Origin: Streptomyces sp. CB01249 | GTDB taxonomy: Bacteria; Actinomycetota; Actinomycetes; Streptomycetales; Streptomycetaceae | Direction of reading: 5' to 3' | NCBI RefSeq assembly: GCF_001905735.1 | Contig: NZ_LISW01000002.1 | Location: 718,426 to 782,425, forward strand | Length of the DNA: 64,000 bases | In this document: positions 47,101-56,994 of the stretch, in pieces | How the letters are laid out: each line of letters starts with the position of its first letter | Numbering within the stretch: position 1 is the first letter of the stretch | The notes under the pieces: generated by a model | Told to the model about the DNA's origin: nothing | What the model saw: only the letters and a program-made list of their open reading frames with translations | Database searches by the model: none | Translations under genes and position numbers: made by a program

Positions 47101-47353
47101 CGACCCCGGTGACCAGCAACGGCGTCGCCATGCTCTCCCGGCGGAAGCGCTGCCCGCCCGCCGCCGCGTCGAGCGCCTGCACATACGCCGCGTACTCCTC
47201 CGCCGCGCCCTCCGCGATGGTGTCGAGGGCGGCCCGCGCCCGGGTCAGCAGGACGGACGGGTCGGTCCGTCCGCCGCTGCGCCGTGCCTCTTCCTCCACC
47301 GCCCGTACCAACAGCCGTTCCGCGTCGGCCCGGTGGCCGTCCCGCATCAGCAT
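44174..47353 (-). CDS. NB-ARC/TPR STAND-type ATPase with membrane segment
   Basis: A 1059-residue protein. Residues ~1-70 are helical, ~77-122 form an Ala/Gly-rich hydrophobic region that may insert in the membrane, an NB-ARC-like ATPase covers ~200-500, and a long TPR array runs from about 600 to 1000. The P-loop reads GPPGAGRTT (242-250): the Walker A lysine is Arg248. VTIVLDD is the Walker B. The start ATG 47353 has GAGGGGG ahead. STAND proteins act as signal-driven switches in regulation or defence; which one is not clear. The long open frames on the other strand are shadows. Confidence 0.8.
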   Translation of the reverse strand: MLMRDGHRADAERLLVRAVEEEARRSGGRTDPSVLLTRARAALDTIAEGAAEEYAAYVQALDAAAGGQRFRRESMATPLLVTGVAAAAAFGADVALGTASGLALGAGAVVAVAGATATVAKATSSHRPAAPAGASPEQLRLQWLAALDVRGIRPFLDQQRMLTATTRAPAKKAAAKARTPLRGGDRSAAARMRSLLEQSFGHLPAADGLFAGRRGELARIGQWVHAARASTETKPTVVVLHGPPGAGRTTLAVRAAHELKDQFKGACVVDLRGDAEGEAPLPTRDALLHLLNRLGAPREQLLFRDSASAEQQVRRLSELYHQHLTGTAVTIVLDDARDAEQVATLIPERSDSLVLVTAREPLDLPDSLPAWVHRLEVGALDPGGAEELLRGVSQEAEPGPYDYPSSEAITELCGGLPLALRVAGSALGARTADVLAADLAAYGPVPPVERALWLRYTDQSEQARRLLRRLALAGRASLGAAAAAALLSADEQEAGRLLTALSGAGLLDHVRGSRYRLHDLVRGFALARLLDEEEPAERAAAQERLIANYAELAGAVIRMVDGKMSTRAGQFGSHGFSSLDAALRWLDDESSFITSALRHAEGVDQAAVLALLGALCDYCLLRGDLYRLGEISELSQAVDQGLLERSVRWRTGIAARQLGELDKARTTLSSVVGLYREAQNDAGTALALCSLGITLHHQGNLTEAAARLREAMELQLAAGQDADRAWSLHALAAVERDRGNLAEAVTLLDTALTLHREGESLHGEAWTRFQSGQVRLRLGEVEEAETALRAALDLYGRTRDERGVAWATTQLARARLLDGEPGAAVEQLAAALTRHRDNEDARGEAWTLYYLGQALEETGDTVEAVRHLERARTMFSRMRDVYGLACARHHSGRVTRDQRAAQTGNLRNSGFARQLLADARADFRRIGVAHGEAWTCLDLALIDAGNQRTPQALGLCDEAVALFESYGDARGADWARFLRCTLLPYASPGGAEVGTVVAQQELAELRASGHPARDRKVDECADTYRVILDRGADLETGWQAWSLHLTPSRRTREIMGVRV

Positions 47354-47659
47354 CTGTGTCCCCCTCAGGCTCCGCTGGTCGCGAGGTCCAGTGTCCTGCG
47401 TACGGCGCGTCTGCGCGAGGGAGGGGAGCGGCCCACCGGTCGGGAACGCCTTTAGGGCGATGGGGTGTTGGGTCGCTGTGGGCCTGGACAAGCCACCGCT
47501 CGCCGAACTCCGTTCTGCTGACCGGGAGTCGATCCCGGTGGGCGTTACCGGAAAAGTTCTCAAGCGCAGGCTCCGCGAGGCGTATGCTGCCGCGGCCGTC
47601 CACAGGTGTTGACCGCACCGCAGCGCCGCAGAAGCACTGACCGAGCAGGAGAAAGAGCG
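47354..47659. other. 306-nt divergent intergenic region
   Basis: No supported gene. It holds the promoters for the NB-ARC gene (-) and for the mini-ORF/ABC operon (+). The stretch just before 47650 is less GC-rich and ends in AGGAGAAAGAGCG, a good ribosome site. Confidence 0.55.
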
Positions 47660-47686
47660 ATGTCAAGCACCCAGGGGCAGGCATGA
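47660..47686 (+). CDS. 8-codon mini-ORF before ABC operon
   Basis: ATG TCA AGC ACC CAG GGG CAG GCA TGA encodes MSSTQGQA. AGGAG is 8 nt before its ATG. Its TGA overlaps the ATG of the ABC gene (ATGA), so ribosomes ending here can restart on the transporter. It may be a regulatory leader; the peptide itself could also be incidental. Confidence 0.5.
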   Translation: MSSTQGQA

Positions 47687-49530
47687 CTACGGGTACGGGC
47701 CGCCCCGCGGCCCCGGCGAAGCAGCGGGTGTTGCCCGCTCTCGTCCGGTACTCCTTTGCGGAGGCCCCGGCCGTGAGTACCCTGACCGTGCTCACGGCCG
47801 TGCTGGCCGGCGCCGCGCCGGTCGGTATCACCGTCGCGATCGGTGAACTCGTGGACGGTCTCACCTCGGCGGCCGGCAAGGGCACGAGCGGTTCGGTGGC
47901 GGACGACTGCTACCGCTGGGTCGCGGTCATCGTCGTGCTGTTCCTCGTCACCCACCTCACCGAGTCGGCACGCAGCGCGCTGGGCCGGGCGCTCGGCCGC
48001 CGGGTCACCGGGCGGCTGGGCGAGCGGGTGATGGGGGCGGCCTCGGAGCCGACGACCGTCGGTCACCTGGAGGATTCCGCCTACCTCGGCCGGATCAGCC
48101 GGGCCCGGGGCGCCGGGACCATCGACATGCCCCCGGGGGAGGCCGTCTTCGGCTACTCCACCCGGTCCACCCTGTGGGTGACCGCGATCGGTTCCGCCGC
48201 GCTGCTCACCGGGGTCGCCTGGTGGCTGGGGCCGATCGTCTTCGTCGTGTTCACCCTGCTCCACTCCCGGCTGGTCCGGAACTACCGCAAAGCCGTGGTC
48301 GAGACGGTGAACCAGACGACGGAACTGCGCCGTACGTCCTACCTGCGGGACGTGCCGATCACCCCCGGAGCCGCCCGGGAGGTGCGGCTGTTCGGCCTGG
48401 CCGGGTTCTTCCGCGACGCGTACCAGGCGGAGTGGCGTACGAACATGGCGGGCGTCTGGCGGCGACGGCGGGAGCACGACCTGTTCGTGGTGGTGGTCGT
48501 GCTGCTCACCGGCGCCGCCGTCGCCTCGGTCTTCTGCTACCTGGCGTACCGGGCCGCGACCCGCGCCGACGGGACGACCGTGGGTGATCTGGCGATCGGC
48601 GGCCTGGCCGTGCGGGCGCTGATGCAGGTGCTGCGGGCGGACGACGATGATCTGCGTATGGGCTTCGGAGGGAAGGCCGCGGCCGAGGCGCTGTCCTTCC
48701 CCGCAGCAGAACCCGCCACGGAACCGGCCGTTGCATCGGCCGTCGCCCCGGCGGCCTCCGGGGCCCTCACCTGCGCGGGCCTGCGGTTCTCCTACGGCGG
48801 CGGCGCGGGCGAGGTGCTGCACGGCATCGACCTCACCGTGCCCGCCGGACAGTCGCTCGCCGTCGTCGGCCTCAATGGCGCGGGCAAGACCACACTGGCC
48901 CGCCTCATCGCCGGACTGGACGCTCCGAGCGGGGGCTCGCTCAACGTCGCCGGGGTGCCGGTCGACGACGCGGGGCGTCGCGGCTGGCAGCGCCAAGTCG
49001 TCGCGGTGTTCCAGGACTTCGGCCGTTACGAGTTGACCGTGCGCGACAACATCGCGTTCGGCTCGCTGGCCCACGCGGACGACGAGGACGGACTGCGCGC
49101 CGTGGCACGACAGGCCGGACTGCTGGACTTCATCGAGCGGCTCCCCGACGGCTGGGACACGGTGATGTCCAGCGGTTACGCGGGCGGGGTCGATGCGTCG
49201 GGCGGCGAATGGCAGCGCATCGCCATCGCCCGGGCGCTGTTCGGCCTGCGCCACGGCGCACAGCTGCTGATCATGGACGAACCGGCCGCCAGCCTGGACC
49301 CCCGCGCGGAGGCCCGGCTCTACGACACGTTCCACGAGCTCACCGCGGGGGCCACCACCATCGCCATCTCGCACCGGTTCGCCACCGTGCGCAAAGCGGA
49401 GCGGGTGGTCGTGCTCGACGGCGGCCGGATCATCGAAGACGGCACCCACGAGGACCTGCTGGCCGCCGACGGCCGGTACGCGGAGCTGTTCCGCCTGCAG
49501 GCCAAGCGCTTTGAGGAGGTGGCGTCTTGA
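47683..49530 (+). CDS. ABC half-transporter (exporter type), first of pair
   Basis: A 615-residue half-exporter with an N-terminal membrane domain (~20-310) and ATPase domain (~365-610). Walker A GLNGAGKTT, signature ASGGEWQRIAIARAL, Walker B LLIMDEPAASLD and switch His in AISHRFAT are intact. An Ala/Pro/Glu-rich linker (~335-365) joins the domains. It overlaps the next gene by 4 nt, so the two likely form a heterodimer. Such pairs commonly export peptides, but no peptide or modifying enzyme gene lies near. Confidence 0.88.
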   Translation: MTTGTGRPAAPAKQRVLPALVRYSFAEAPAVSTLTVLTAVLAGAAPVGITVAIGELVDGLTSAAGKGTSGSVADDCYRWVAVIVVLFLVTHLTESARSALGRALGRRVTGRLGERVMGAASEPTTVGHLEDSAYLGRISRARGAGTIDMPPGEAVFGYSTRSTLWVTAIGSAALLTGVAWWLGPIVFVVFTLLHSRLVRNYRKAVVETVNQTTELRRTSYLRDVPITPGAAREVRLFGLAGFFRDAYQAEWRTNMAGVWRRRREHDLFVVVVVLLTGAAVASVFCYLAYRAATRADGTTVGDLAIGGLAVRALMQVLRADDDDLRMGFGGKAAAEALSFPAAEPATEPAVASAVAPAASGALTCAGLRFSYGGGAGEVLHGIDLTVPAGQSLAVVGLNGAGKTTLARLIAGLDAPSGGSLNVAGVPVDDAGRRGWQRQVVAVFQDFGRYELTVRDNIAFGSLAHADDEDGLRAVARQAGLLDFIERLPDGWDTVMSSGYAGGVDASGGEWQRIAIARALFGLRHGAQLLIMDEPAASLDPRAEARLYDTFHELTAGATTIAISHRFATVRKAERVVVLDGGRIIEDGTHEDLLAADGRYAELFRLQAKRFEEVAS

Positions 49531-51299
49531 TCGGCGCGCTGCGGTTCGTCCTGGCGATCGGACCCCGTACGGACCGGATCCGGTCCCTGCTCGTGGTGGC
49601 GGTGGCCCTGCTCGAACCGGCCACCGGGGTGGGCCTGGCCGTGCTGCTCGGCCTCTTCAGCGAGGTGGCGACCCGTCACTCGACGGACGGCCTGCTGCTC
49701 CTGACGCTCGCCGCGGCGATATTCGTGATGCTCACCCAGGGCACGTTCATCGCCGGGTACTTCACCCGGCTGCGGCTTCAGGAGGAGATCCAGAACCGGA
49801 TCGAGCTGCGGTTCATCGACGTGGTCGGTACGACGCCGACGCTGGAGGTCTACGAGCGTCCGAGCCGTTCCGACAAGGCGGCCACGGCCCGGGCCACCCG
49901 CGGTGAGATCGGACCGGCCTTCGACCGGCTGCTCTGGCTGACCGGAGCCGCGCTGGCGCTGATCGCCTCGGCGGTGCTGATGGCGTCGGTCGTCCCGGTC
50001 CTCGCGGTGCTGCCGCTCTTCGCCGTCCCCACCGTGCTGGCCACCAAGGCCGCGGACAAGCGGCGCGGCGAGGCCGAAGAGCGGACCACGCCCGGCACCC
50101 GGCTGGCCGGGCACCTGTTCACGCTCGCCACCACCGCGGCACCCGGCCGGGAGACCCGCCTGTTCGGACTTGCGGGCGAACTGCGGCGCAGGCACCGCGC
50201 GCAGTGGGACGCCGCCGGCCGCGACATCGCCGCAACCGACGGGCGGGCCCGGGTGCGGGTCGCCCTGGCGTGGCTGCTCTTCGTGCTGGCCTACGCGGGC
50301 GCGATCGTCCTGATGGTGCGCGCCGCCCTGTCCGGCGACGCGTCGCTCGGCCTGGTCATCACCGCCGTCGCCGTCAGCAGCCAGATCACCGGACAGGTGC
50401 AGGGCCTGCTGAACCTGAGCTTCTGGACCCTGGAGTCGCTGCGGGCGACCCGGGTCTTCCTCGACGTGGTCGAGGACGCCGAAGCGGAGCGGGCGGCCGT
50501 CGTCCCGGCCACCCCGGCGGCGGTGCCGGACGCACTGCGCGACGGGATCACGCTGGAAGGCCTCACCTTCCAGTACTGGAACCGCGACCAGCCCTCCCTG
50601 GACGCCGTCGACCTCCGCCTCCCGGCCGGTGCGGTGGTCGCCCTGGTCGGCGAGAACGGCGCCGGGAAGTCCACCTTCGTCACCATGCTCTCCGGCTTCT
50701 ACCGTCCCGACGCGGGGCGCGTCCTGGTGGACGGCACCGACCTCGCCCAGTTCTCCCCGGAGGAGTGGCGGGCCCGGACCACCGTGGCCTTCCAGGACCC
50801 GGTCCCGATCGAGATGTCCCTCCAGGACACTGTCGGACTGGGCCTGCTCGACCACCGCGACGACCCGGAACGCATCCTCGAAGCGCTGCGCACCGCGGGC
50901 GGCGACAGGCTCCTCTCCGGGCTCCCCGACGGCCTGGACACCCGGCTCGGCCGCACCTCGTGGGACGGCAAGGGCCTGTCGGGCGGCCAGTGGCAGACCC
51001 TCGCCAACGCCCGGGCCGCGATGCGGCGGACACCGCTGCTGCGGATCCTGGACGAGCCCTCCGCCAGTCTCGACGCCCGGTCCGAGGAGTGGCTGTTCCA
51101 GCAGTACGCCGAGATCGACCGCCTCGACGGCGGGGTGACCGTACTGGTCACCCACCGCTTCACCACCGCCCGCGCGGCCGACCTCATCGTCGTCCTGGAC
51201 CACGGCCGGGTAGCCGAGGTCGGCACCCACGACAACCTCATCCAGGCCAACGGCCCCTACGCCGACCTGTACCGCCTACAGGCCCGCTACTTCGTCTGA
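49527..51299 (+). CDS. ABC half-transporter (exporter type), second of pair
   Basis: A 590-residue half-exporter, membrane domain ~1-320 and ATPase ~340-590. Walker A GENGAGKST, signature LSGGQWQTLANARA, Walker B LLRILDEPSASLD, switch His in VTHRFTT. The residues after the signature differ from the common RIALARAL, which may mark the partner site. Overlaps the first half-transporter and presumably pairs with it. Cargo unknown. Confidence 0.88.
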   Translation: MIGALRFVLAIGPRTDRIRSLLVVAVALLEPATGVGLAVLLGLFSEVATRHSTDGLLLLTLAAAIFVMLTQGTFIAGYFTRLRLQEEIQNRIELRFIDVVGTTPTLEVYERPSRSDKAATARATRGEIGPAFDRLLWLTGAALALIASAVLMASVVPVLAVLPLFAVPTVLATKAADKRRGEAEERTTPGTRLAGHLFTLATTAAPGRETRLFGLAGELRRRHRAQWDAAGRDIAATDGRARVRVALAWLLFVLAYAGAIVLMVRAALSGDASLGLVITAVAVSSQITGQVQGLLNLSFWTLESLRATRVFLDVVEDAEAERAAVVPATPAAVPDALRDGITLEGLTFQYWNRDQPSLDAVDLRLPAGAVVALVGENGAGKSTFVTMLSGFYRPDAGRVLVDGTDLAQFSPEEWRARTTVAFQDPVPIEMSLQDTVGLGLLDHRDDPERILEALRTAGGDRLLSGLPDGLDTRLGRTSWDGKGLSGGQWQTLANARAAMRRTPLLRILDEPSASLDARSEEWLFQQYAEIDRLDGGVTVLVTHRFTTARAADLIVVLDHGRVAEVGTHDNLIQANGPYADLYRLQARYFV

Positions 51300-51371
51300 C
51301 CGACCAAGCGCTTCCGCCCCCGGCCCCTGTCGTACGTGGGCGTCCGGGGGCGCGTGCGCAAGGATGGCCCC

Positions 51372-53399
<2,028 letters not shown>

Positions 53400-53404
53400 G
53401 ACCT

Positions 53405-53433
53405 GTGCGGGGCGCCCCCGGGGCGCCCCGCAC
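53405..53433. terminator. Bidirectional terminator hairpin
   Basis: GTGCGGGGCGCCCC pairs with GGGGCGCCCCGCAC between converging stops. Confidence 0.88.
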
Positions 53434-53450
53434 AAGCCCCCGCGAAGACG

Positions 53451-54149
53451 TCAGCTGTGGGTGTACGCCACCAGCGAGATGCCCACGTAATGCACCACGA
53501 ACGCGGCCAGCGTCAGCGAGTGGAACACCTCGTGGAAGCCGAACCAGCGCGGTGACGGGTTCGGCCGCTTGATGCCGTAGATGACACCGCCCGCGCTGTA
53601 GAGCACGCCGCCGACGACCACCAGGACCAGCACCGCGATCCCGCCGGTCCGCATGAAGTCGGGCAGGAAGAAGACCGCCGCCCAGCCCATCGCGATGTAG
53701 CACGGCGTGTACAGCCAGCGCGGGGCGCCGACCCAGAAGACCCGGAAGGCTATGCCGGCGAGCGCCGCCGCCCACACCGCCCACAGCAGCGGGGTCCCGG
53801 TGGACTCGGGCAGCAGGAGCAGGGTCAGCGGGGTGTACGTCCCCGCGATGATCAGGAAGATGTTCGCGTGGTCGAGCCTGCGCAGGACGGCCTCGCCGCG
53901 CGGCCCCCACGTCCCCCGGTGGTAGACCGCGCTCACGCCGAAGAGCAGGCACGCCGTCAGGACGTAGATCGCACAGGCGATCCGCCCCCGGGTGCTGTCC
54001 GAGAGCGCGACGAGCACGATGCCCGCTATGACCACGGCGGGGAACATTCCGGCGTGCAGCCAGCCGCGCATCAGGGGCTTCAGCGGAGTGTCGGCGAGCG
54101 TGGCCGTGCGGGGGCCGGCGTTGTCGGGTGCGGCAGCGGCAGCAGTCAT
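53451..54149 (-). CDS. Hemolysin III/TrhA-family membrane protein
   Basis: A 232-residue seven-helix protein of the progestin/adipoQ receptor (PAQR) superfamily, bacterial TrhA/YqfA branch. Conserved residues include the metal-site SAVYHRGTW (~74-82), RLDHANIFLIIAGTYTP (~91-107) and HEVFHSLTLAAFVVHY. Bacterial members have been linked to membrane-energy homeostasis. TACGAT stands 6-7 nt before the ATG, within the palindrome at 54159-54180. Confidence 0.9.
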   Translation of the reverse strand: MTAAAAAPDNAGPRTATLADTPLKPLMRGWLHAGMFPAVVIAGIVLVALSDSTRGRIACAIYVLTACLLFGVSAVYHRGTWGPRGEAVLRRLDHANIFLIIAGTYTPLTLLLLPESTGTPLLWAVWAAALAGIAFRVFWVGAPRWLYTPCYIAMGWAAVFFLPDFMRTGGIAVLVLVVVGGVLYSAGGVIYGIKRPNPSPRWFGFHEVFHSLTLAAFVVHYVGISLVAYTHS

Positions 54150-54158
54150 TCCCGCATC

Positions 54159-54180
54159 GTACCTACGGGCCCGTAGGTAC
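54159..54180 (-). promoter_or_regulatory. Perfect 22-bp palindrome before trhA-like gene
   Basis: GTACCTACGGGCCCGTAGGTAC reads the same on both strands with no spacer. Its near end supplies TACGAT, a likely -10, so a bound protein would block transcription. It starts 10 bp ahead of the ATG. Confidence 0.75.
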
Positions 54181-54378
54181 CGGATATGGGCCGGAACCGA
54201 GTGTGCATGCTCACATGGGCGGCCCTCTGGACATATGGGCGCGAGGGTCGGATGATCAAATGAGTGCGGTCGGCACCGGATGAGCGCCAGGGGAATCGAA
54301 GGGGTACACGCATCCGGGTCGAGGCCCCCACGGGGCAGCAGGAGCACCAACCGAATACACCCTCATCAAGGAGCGATC

Positions 54379-56205
54379 GTGGCGCGCGACATCGCGGCTC
54401 CCCTCACTGTTCCCACCAACCACCAGGAGCTGATCTCCTGGGTGGACGAGATCGCAGCACTCACCGAGCCGGACCGGGTGGTCTGGTGCGACGGTTCCGA
54501 GGCCGAGTACGAGCGCCTGTGCGGGGAGCTCGTCGCCAAGGGCACCTTCACCAAGCTGGACGAGATCAAGCGCCCGAACTCCTACTACGCGGCCTCCGAC
54601 CCCAGCGACGTCGCCCGCGTCGAGACCCGTACGTTCATCTGCTCCGAGAAGGAGGAGGACGCCGGTCCGACGAACCACTGGAAGGACCCCGCCGAGATGC
54701 GGGAGATCTTCACGGGTGAGCGGGGTGTCTTCCGCGGCTCGATGCGCGGCCGCACGATGTACGTCGTCCCGTTCTGCATGGGCCCGCTCGGGTCCCCGCT
54801 GTCCGCGATCGGCGTCGAGATCACCGACTCCGCGTACGTCGCCGTCTCGATGCGCACCATGACGCGCATGGGGCAGCCGGTGCTGGACGAGCTCGGCTCC
54901 GACGGCTTCTTCGTGAAGGCCGTCCACACCCTCGGTGCCCCCCTGGCGGAGGGCCAGGAGGACGTCCCCTGGCCCTGCAACGAGACCAAGTACATCTCGC
55001 ACTTCCCGGAGGACCGCGAGATCTGGTCGTACGGCTCCGGCTACGGCGGCAACGCGCTGCTCGGCAAGAAGTGCTACGCGCTGCGCATCGCCTCCGTCAT
55101 GGCCCGCGACGAGGGCTGGCTCGCGGAGCACATGCTGATCCTGAAGCTCACGCCGCCGCGCGGTGAGGCGAAGTATGTCGCCGCCGCGTTCCCGAGCGCC
55201 TGCGGCAAGACGAACCTCGCCATGCTGGAGCCCACGATCTCCGGCTGGACCGTCGAGACCATCGGCGACGACATCGCGTGGATGCGGTTCGGCGAGGACG
55301 GCCGGCTGTACGCGATCAACCCGGAGGCCGGGTTCTTCGGCGTCGCGCCCGGCACCGGCGAGCACACCAACGCCAACGCCATGAAGACGATGTGGGGCAA
55401 CTCCGTCTTCACCAACGTCGCGCTCACCGACGACGGCGACGTCTGGTGGGAGGGCATGACCGAGGAGCCGCCCGCGCACCTCACGGACTGGAAGGGCAAC
55501 GACTGGACCCCCGAGTCCGGGACGCCCGCCGCCCACCCCAACGCCCGCTTCACCGTCCCGGCCGGGCAGTGCCCGATCATCGCGCCCGAGTGGGAGGACC
55601 CGAAGGGCGTGCCGATCTCGGCCATCCTCTTCGGCGGCCGCCGCGCCTCCGCCGTCCCGCTGGTCACCGAGTCCTTCAACTGGCAGCACGGTGTCTTCCT
55701 CGGCGCCAACGTCGCCTCCGAGAAGACCGCCGCCGCCGAGGGCAAGGTCGGCGAGCTGCGCCGCGACCCGTTCGCCATGCTGCCGTTCTGCGGCTACAAC
55801 ATGGGCGACTACATGGGCCACTGGATCAAGGTCGGCGCGGACAAGCCGGACCAGTCGAAGCTGCCGAAGATCTACTACGTGAACTGGTTCCGTAAGAACG
55901 ACGCGGGCAAGTTCGTCTGGCCCGGCTTCGGCGAGAACAGCCGCGTCCTGAAGTGGATCGTGGAGCGTCTGGAGGGGAAGGCGGAGGGCGTCGAGACGCC
56001 GATCGGCATCCTTCCCGCGAAGGGCTCCCTCGACACCGAGGGCCTGGACCTCGCCGAGGCGGACCTCGACTTCCTGCTGAAGGTCGACAAGGAGGTCTGG
56101 CGCGAGGAGGCGGCGCTGGTCCCCGAGCACCTCAACACCTTCGGCGAGCACACGCCGAAGGAGCTGTGGGACGAGTACCGCTCCCTGGTCGCGCGCCTGG
56201 GCTGA
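54379..56205 (+). CDS. pckG: Phosphoenolpyruvate carboxykinase (GTP)
   Basis: A 608-residue GTP-dependent PEPCK that makes PEP from oxaloacetate. The catalytic P-loop FPSACGKTN contains Cys275 as in all GTP forms. [15 protein letters not shown]-type substrate loops and ILFGGRR are conserved. The GTG at 54379 follows AGGAG. Central to gluconeogenesis; a strong terminator follows. Confidence 0.96.
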   Translation: MARDIAAPLTVPTNHQELISWVDEIAALTEPDRVVWCDGSEAEYERLCGELVAKGTFTKLDEIKRPNSYYAASDPSDVARVETRTFICSEKEEDAGPTNHWKDPAEMREIFTGERGVFRGSMRGRTMYVVPFCMGPLGSPLSAIGVEITDSAYVAVSMRTMTRMGQPVLDELGSDGFFVKAVHTLGAPLAEGQEDVPWPCNETKYISHFPEDREIWSYGSGYGGNALLGKKCYALRIASVMARDEGWLAEHMLILKLTPPRGEAKYVAAAFPSACGKTNLAMLEPTISGWTVETIGDDIAWMRFGEDGRLYAINPEAGFFGVAPGTGEHTNANAMKTMWGNSVFTNVALTDDGDVWWEGMTEEPPAHLTDWKGNDWTPESGTPAAHPNARFTVPAGQCPIIAPEWEDPKGVPISAILFGGRRASAVPLVTESFNWQHGVFLGANVASEKTAAAEGKVGELRRDPFAMLPFCGYNMGDYMGHWIKVGADKPDQSKLPKIYYVNWFRKNDAGKFVWPGFGENSRVLKWIVERLEGKAEGVETPIGILPAKGSLDTEGLDLAEADLDFLLKVDKEVWREEAALVPEHLNTFGEHTPKELWDEYRSLVARLG

Positions 56206-56222
56206 GTTCCCGCGTACGTACG

Positions 56223-56256
56223 CCGATGGCCCCCGAAGCCGCTTCGGGGGCCATCG
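56223..56256. terminator. pckG terminator
   Basis: CCGATGGCCCCCGAAG pairs perfectly with CTTCGGGGGCCATCGG, loop of 3 nt. Confidence 0.92.
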
Positions 56257-56381
56257 GCCTGCTCAACGTGCCCTGTTCGTACCCGGGTTGTGATCCTTCA
56301 GAGCTGCAGGGGTGAGGCACCCGGCCGTACGGTTGAGCCGGTCGCGCCGCCGGTGCGCGGCAGCGGAGGGGGCCGCTCGGC

Positions 56382-56894
56382 ATGCAGTATCCGCCGTACC
56401 CGAAAACGACGGAGGGCGGCCCGCCGCTCTTCCCCGGGCGCCGCATGGGCGGCATGTCGATCGCCCTGATCACCGTGGGCGGGCTGTTCGCCCTGGCTGC
56501 GGTGGGCGGGCTCGTCGTCATGATCCTGTTCGCCTACACGTACGGCGAGGTCCATGCGGACATGCGGTACCCGCACGACGATGTCACCGTCACCTCCTGC
56601 CGGATGGACGCGGAGACGCGCCGCCCCGTGGCGGGGGTGCGGATCACGAGTGAGGCGGCGCGGCGCGGGACGTACACCGTGCACCTCGTCTTCCGGGACC
56701 GCGCGGCCGGGAGCGGGAAGGACGCGGCCGCCGGGAAGCGCACCCTGGTCGTGGAGGACCTGGCGGTCGGCGCCACGGTGTCCGAGCGGGTCGTCGGGCC
56801 CACCGCGGTGCTGGGGCCGCCGGAGTGCGAGGCCGACGACGTGACGTTCCAGTCGACGGCCGGGGCCGCGACCGTGTCGCCGTCTGCCCCCTGA
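56382..56894 (+). CDS. Single-pass membrane protein, unknown function
   Basis: A 170-residue protein with a short cytoplasmic head, one membrane helix (~25-50, IALITVGGLFALAAVGGLVV) and an extracytoplasmic beta-rich domain with two cysteines (TSCRMD and PPECEAD), perhaps a disulfide. GGAGGGGG precedes the ATG. The outer part resembles FxLD/DUF-type adhesion-like folds but I do not recognise it with confidence. Confidence 0.7.
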   Translation: MQYPPYPKTTEGGPPLFPGRRMGGMSIALITVGGLFALAAVGGLVVMILFAYTYGEVHADMRYPHDDVTVTSCRMDAETRRPVAGVRITSEAARRGTYTVHLVFRDRAAGSGKDAAAGKRTLVVEDLAVGATVSERVVGPTAVLGPPECEADDVTFQSTAGAATVSPSAP

Positions 56895-56994
56895 GTACTG
56901 CGCCCCCGCGGCCCGCGCCGCCATTCGGCCGCCGCTGCGGCGTGTCCCGGGTGGGCTGACCGAGCGTCATATCCCATTTTCTTATGTTTTTTTC

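Noticed and set aside
44324..47455. Long + strand frame (1043 residues) opposite the NB-ARC gene
   Set aside because: Antisense shadow with no domain and improbable composition.
47660..51299. Lanthipeptide or lasso-peptide gene cluster
   Set aside because: Only transporters are present; no precursor-like peptide, cyclase, dehydratase or protease lies within several kb.
44174..51299. Complete antiphage defence island
   Set aside because: One STAND-type protein and exporters alone do not form a known defence system; no nuclease, methylase or recombinase is present.
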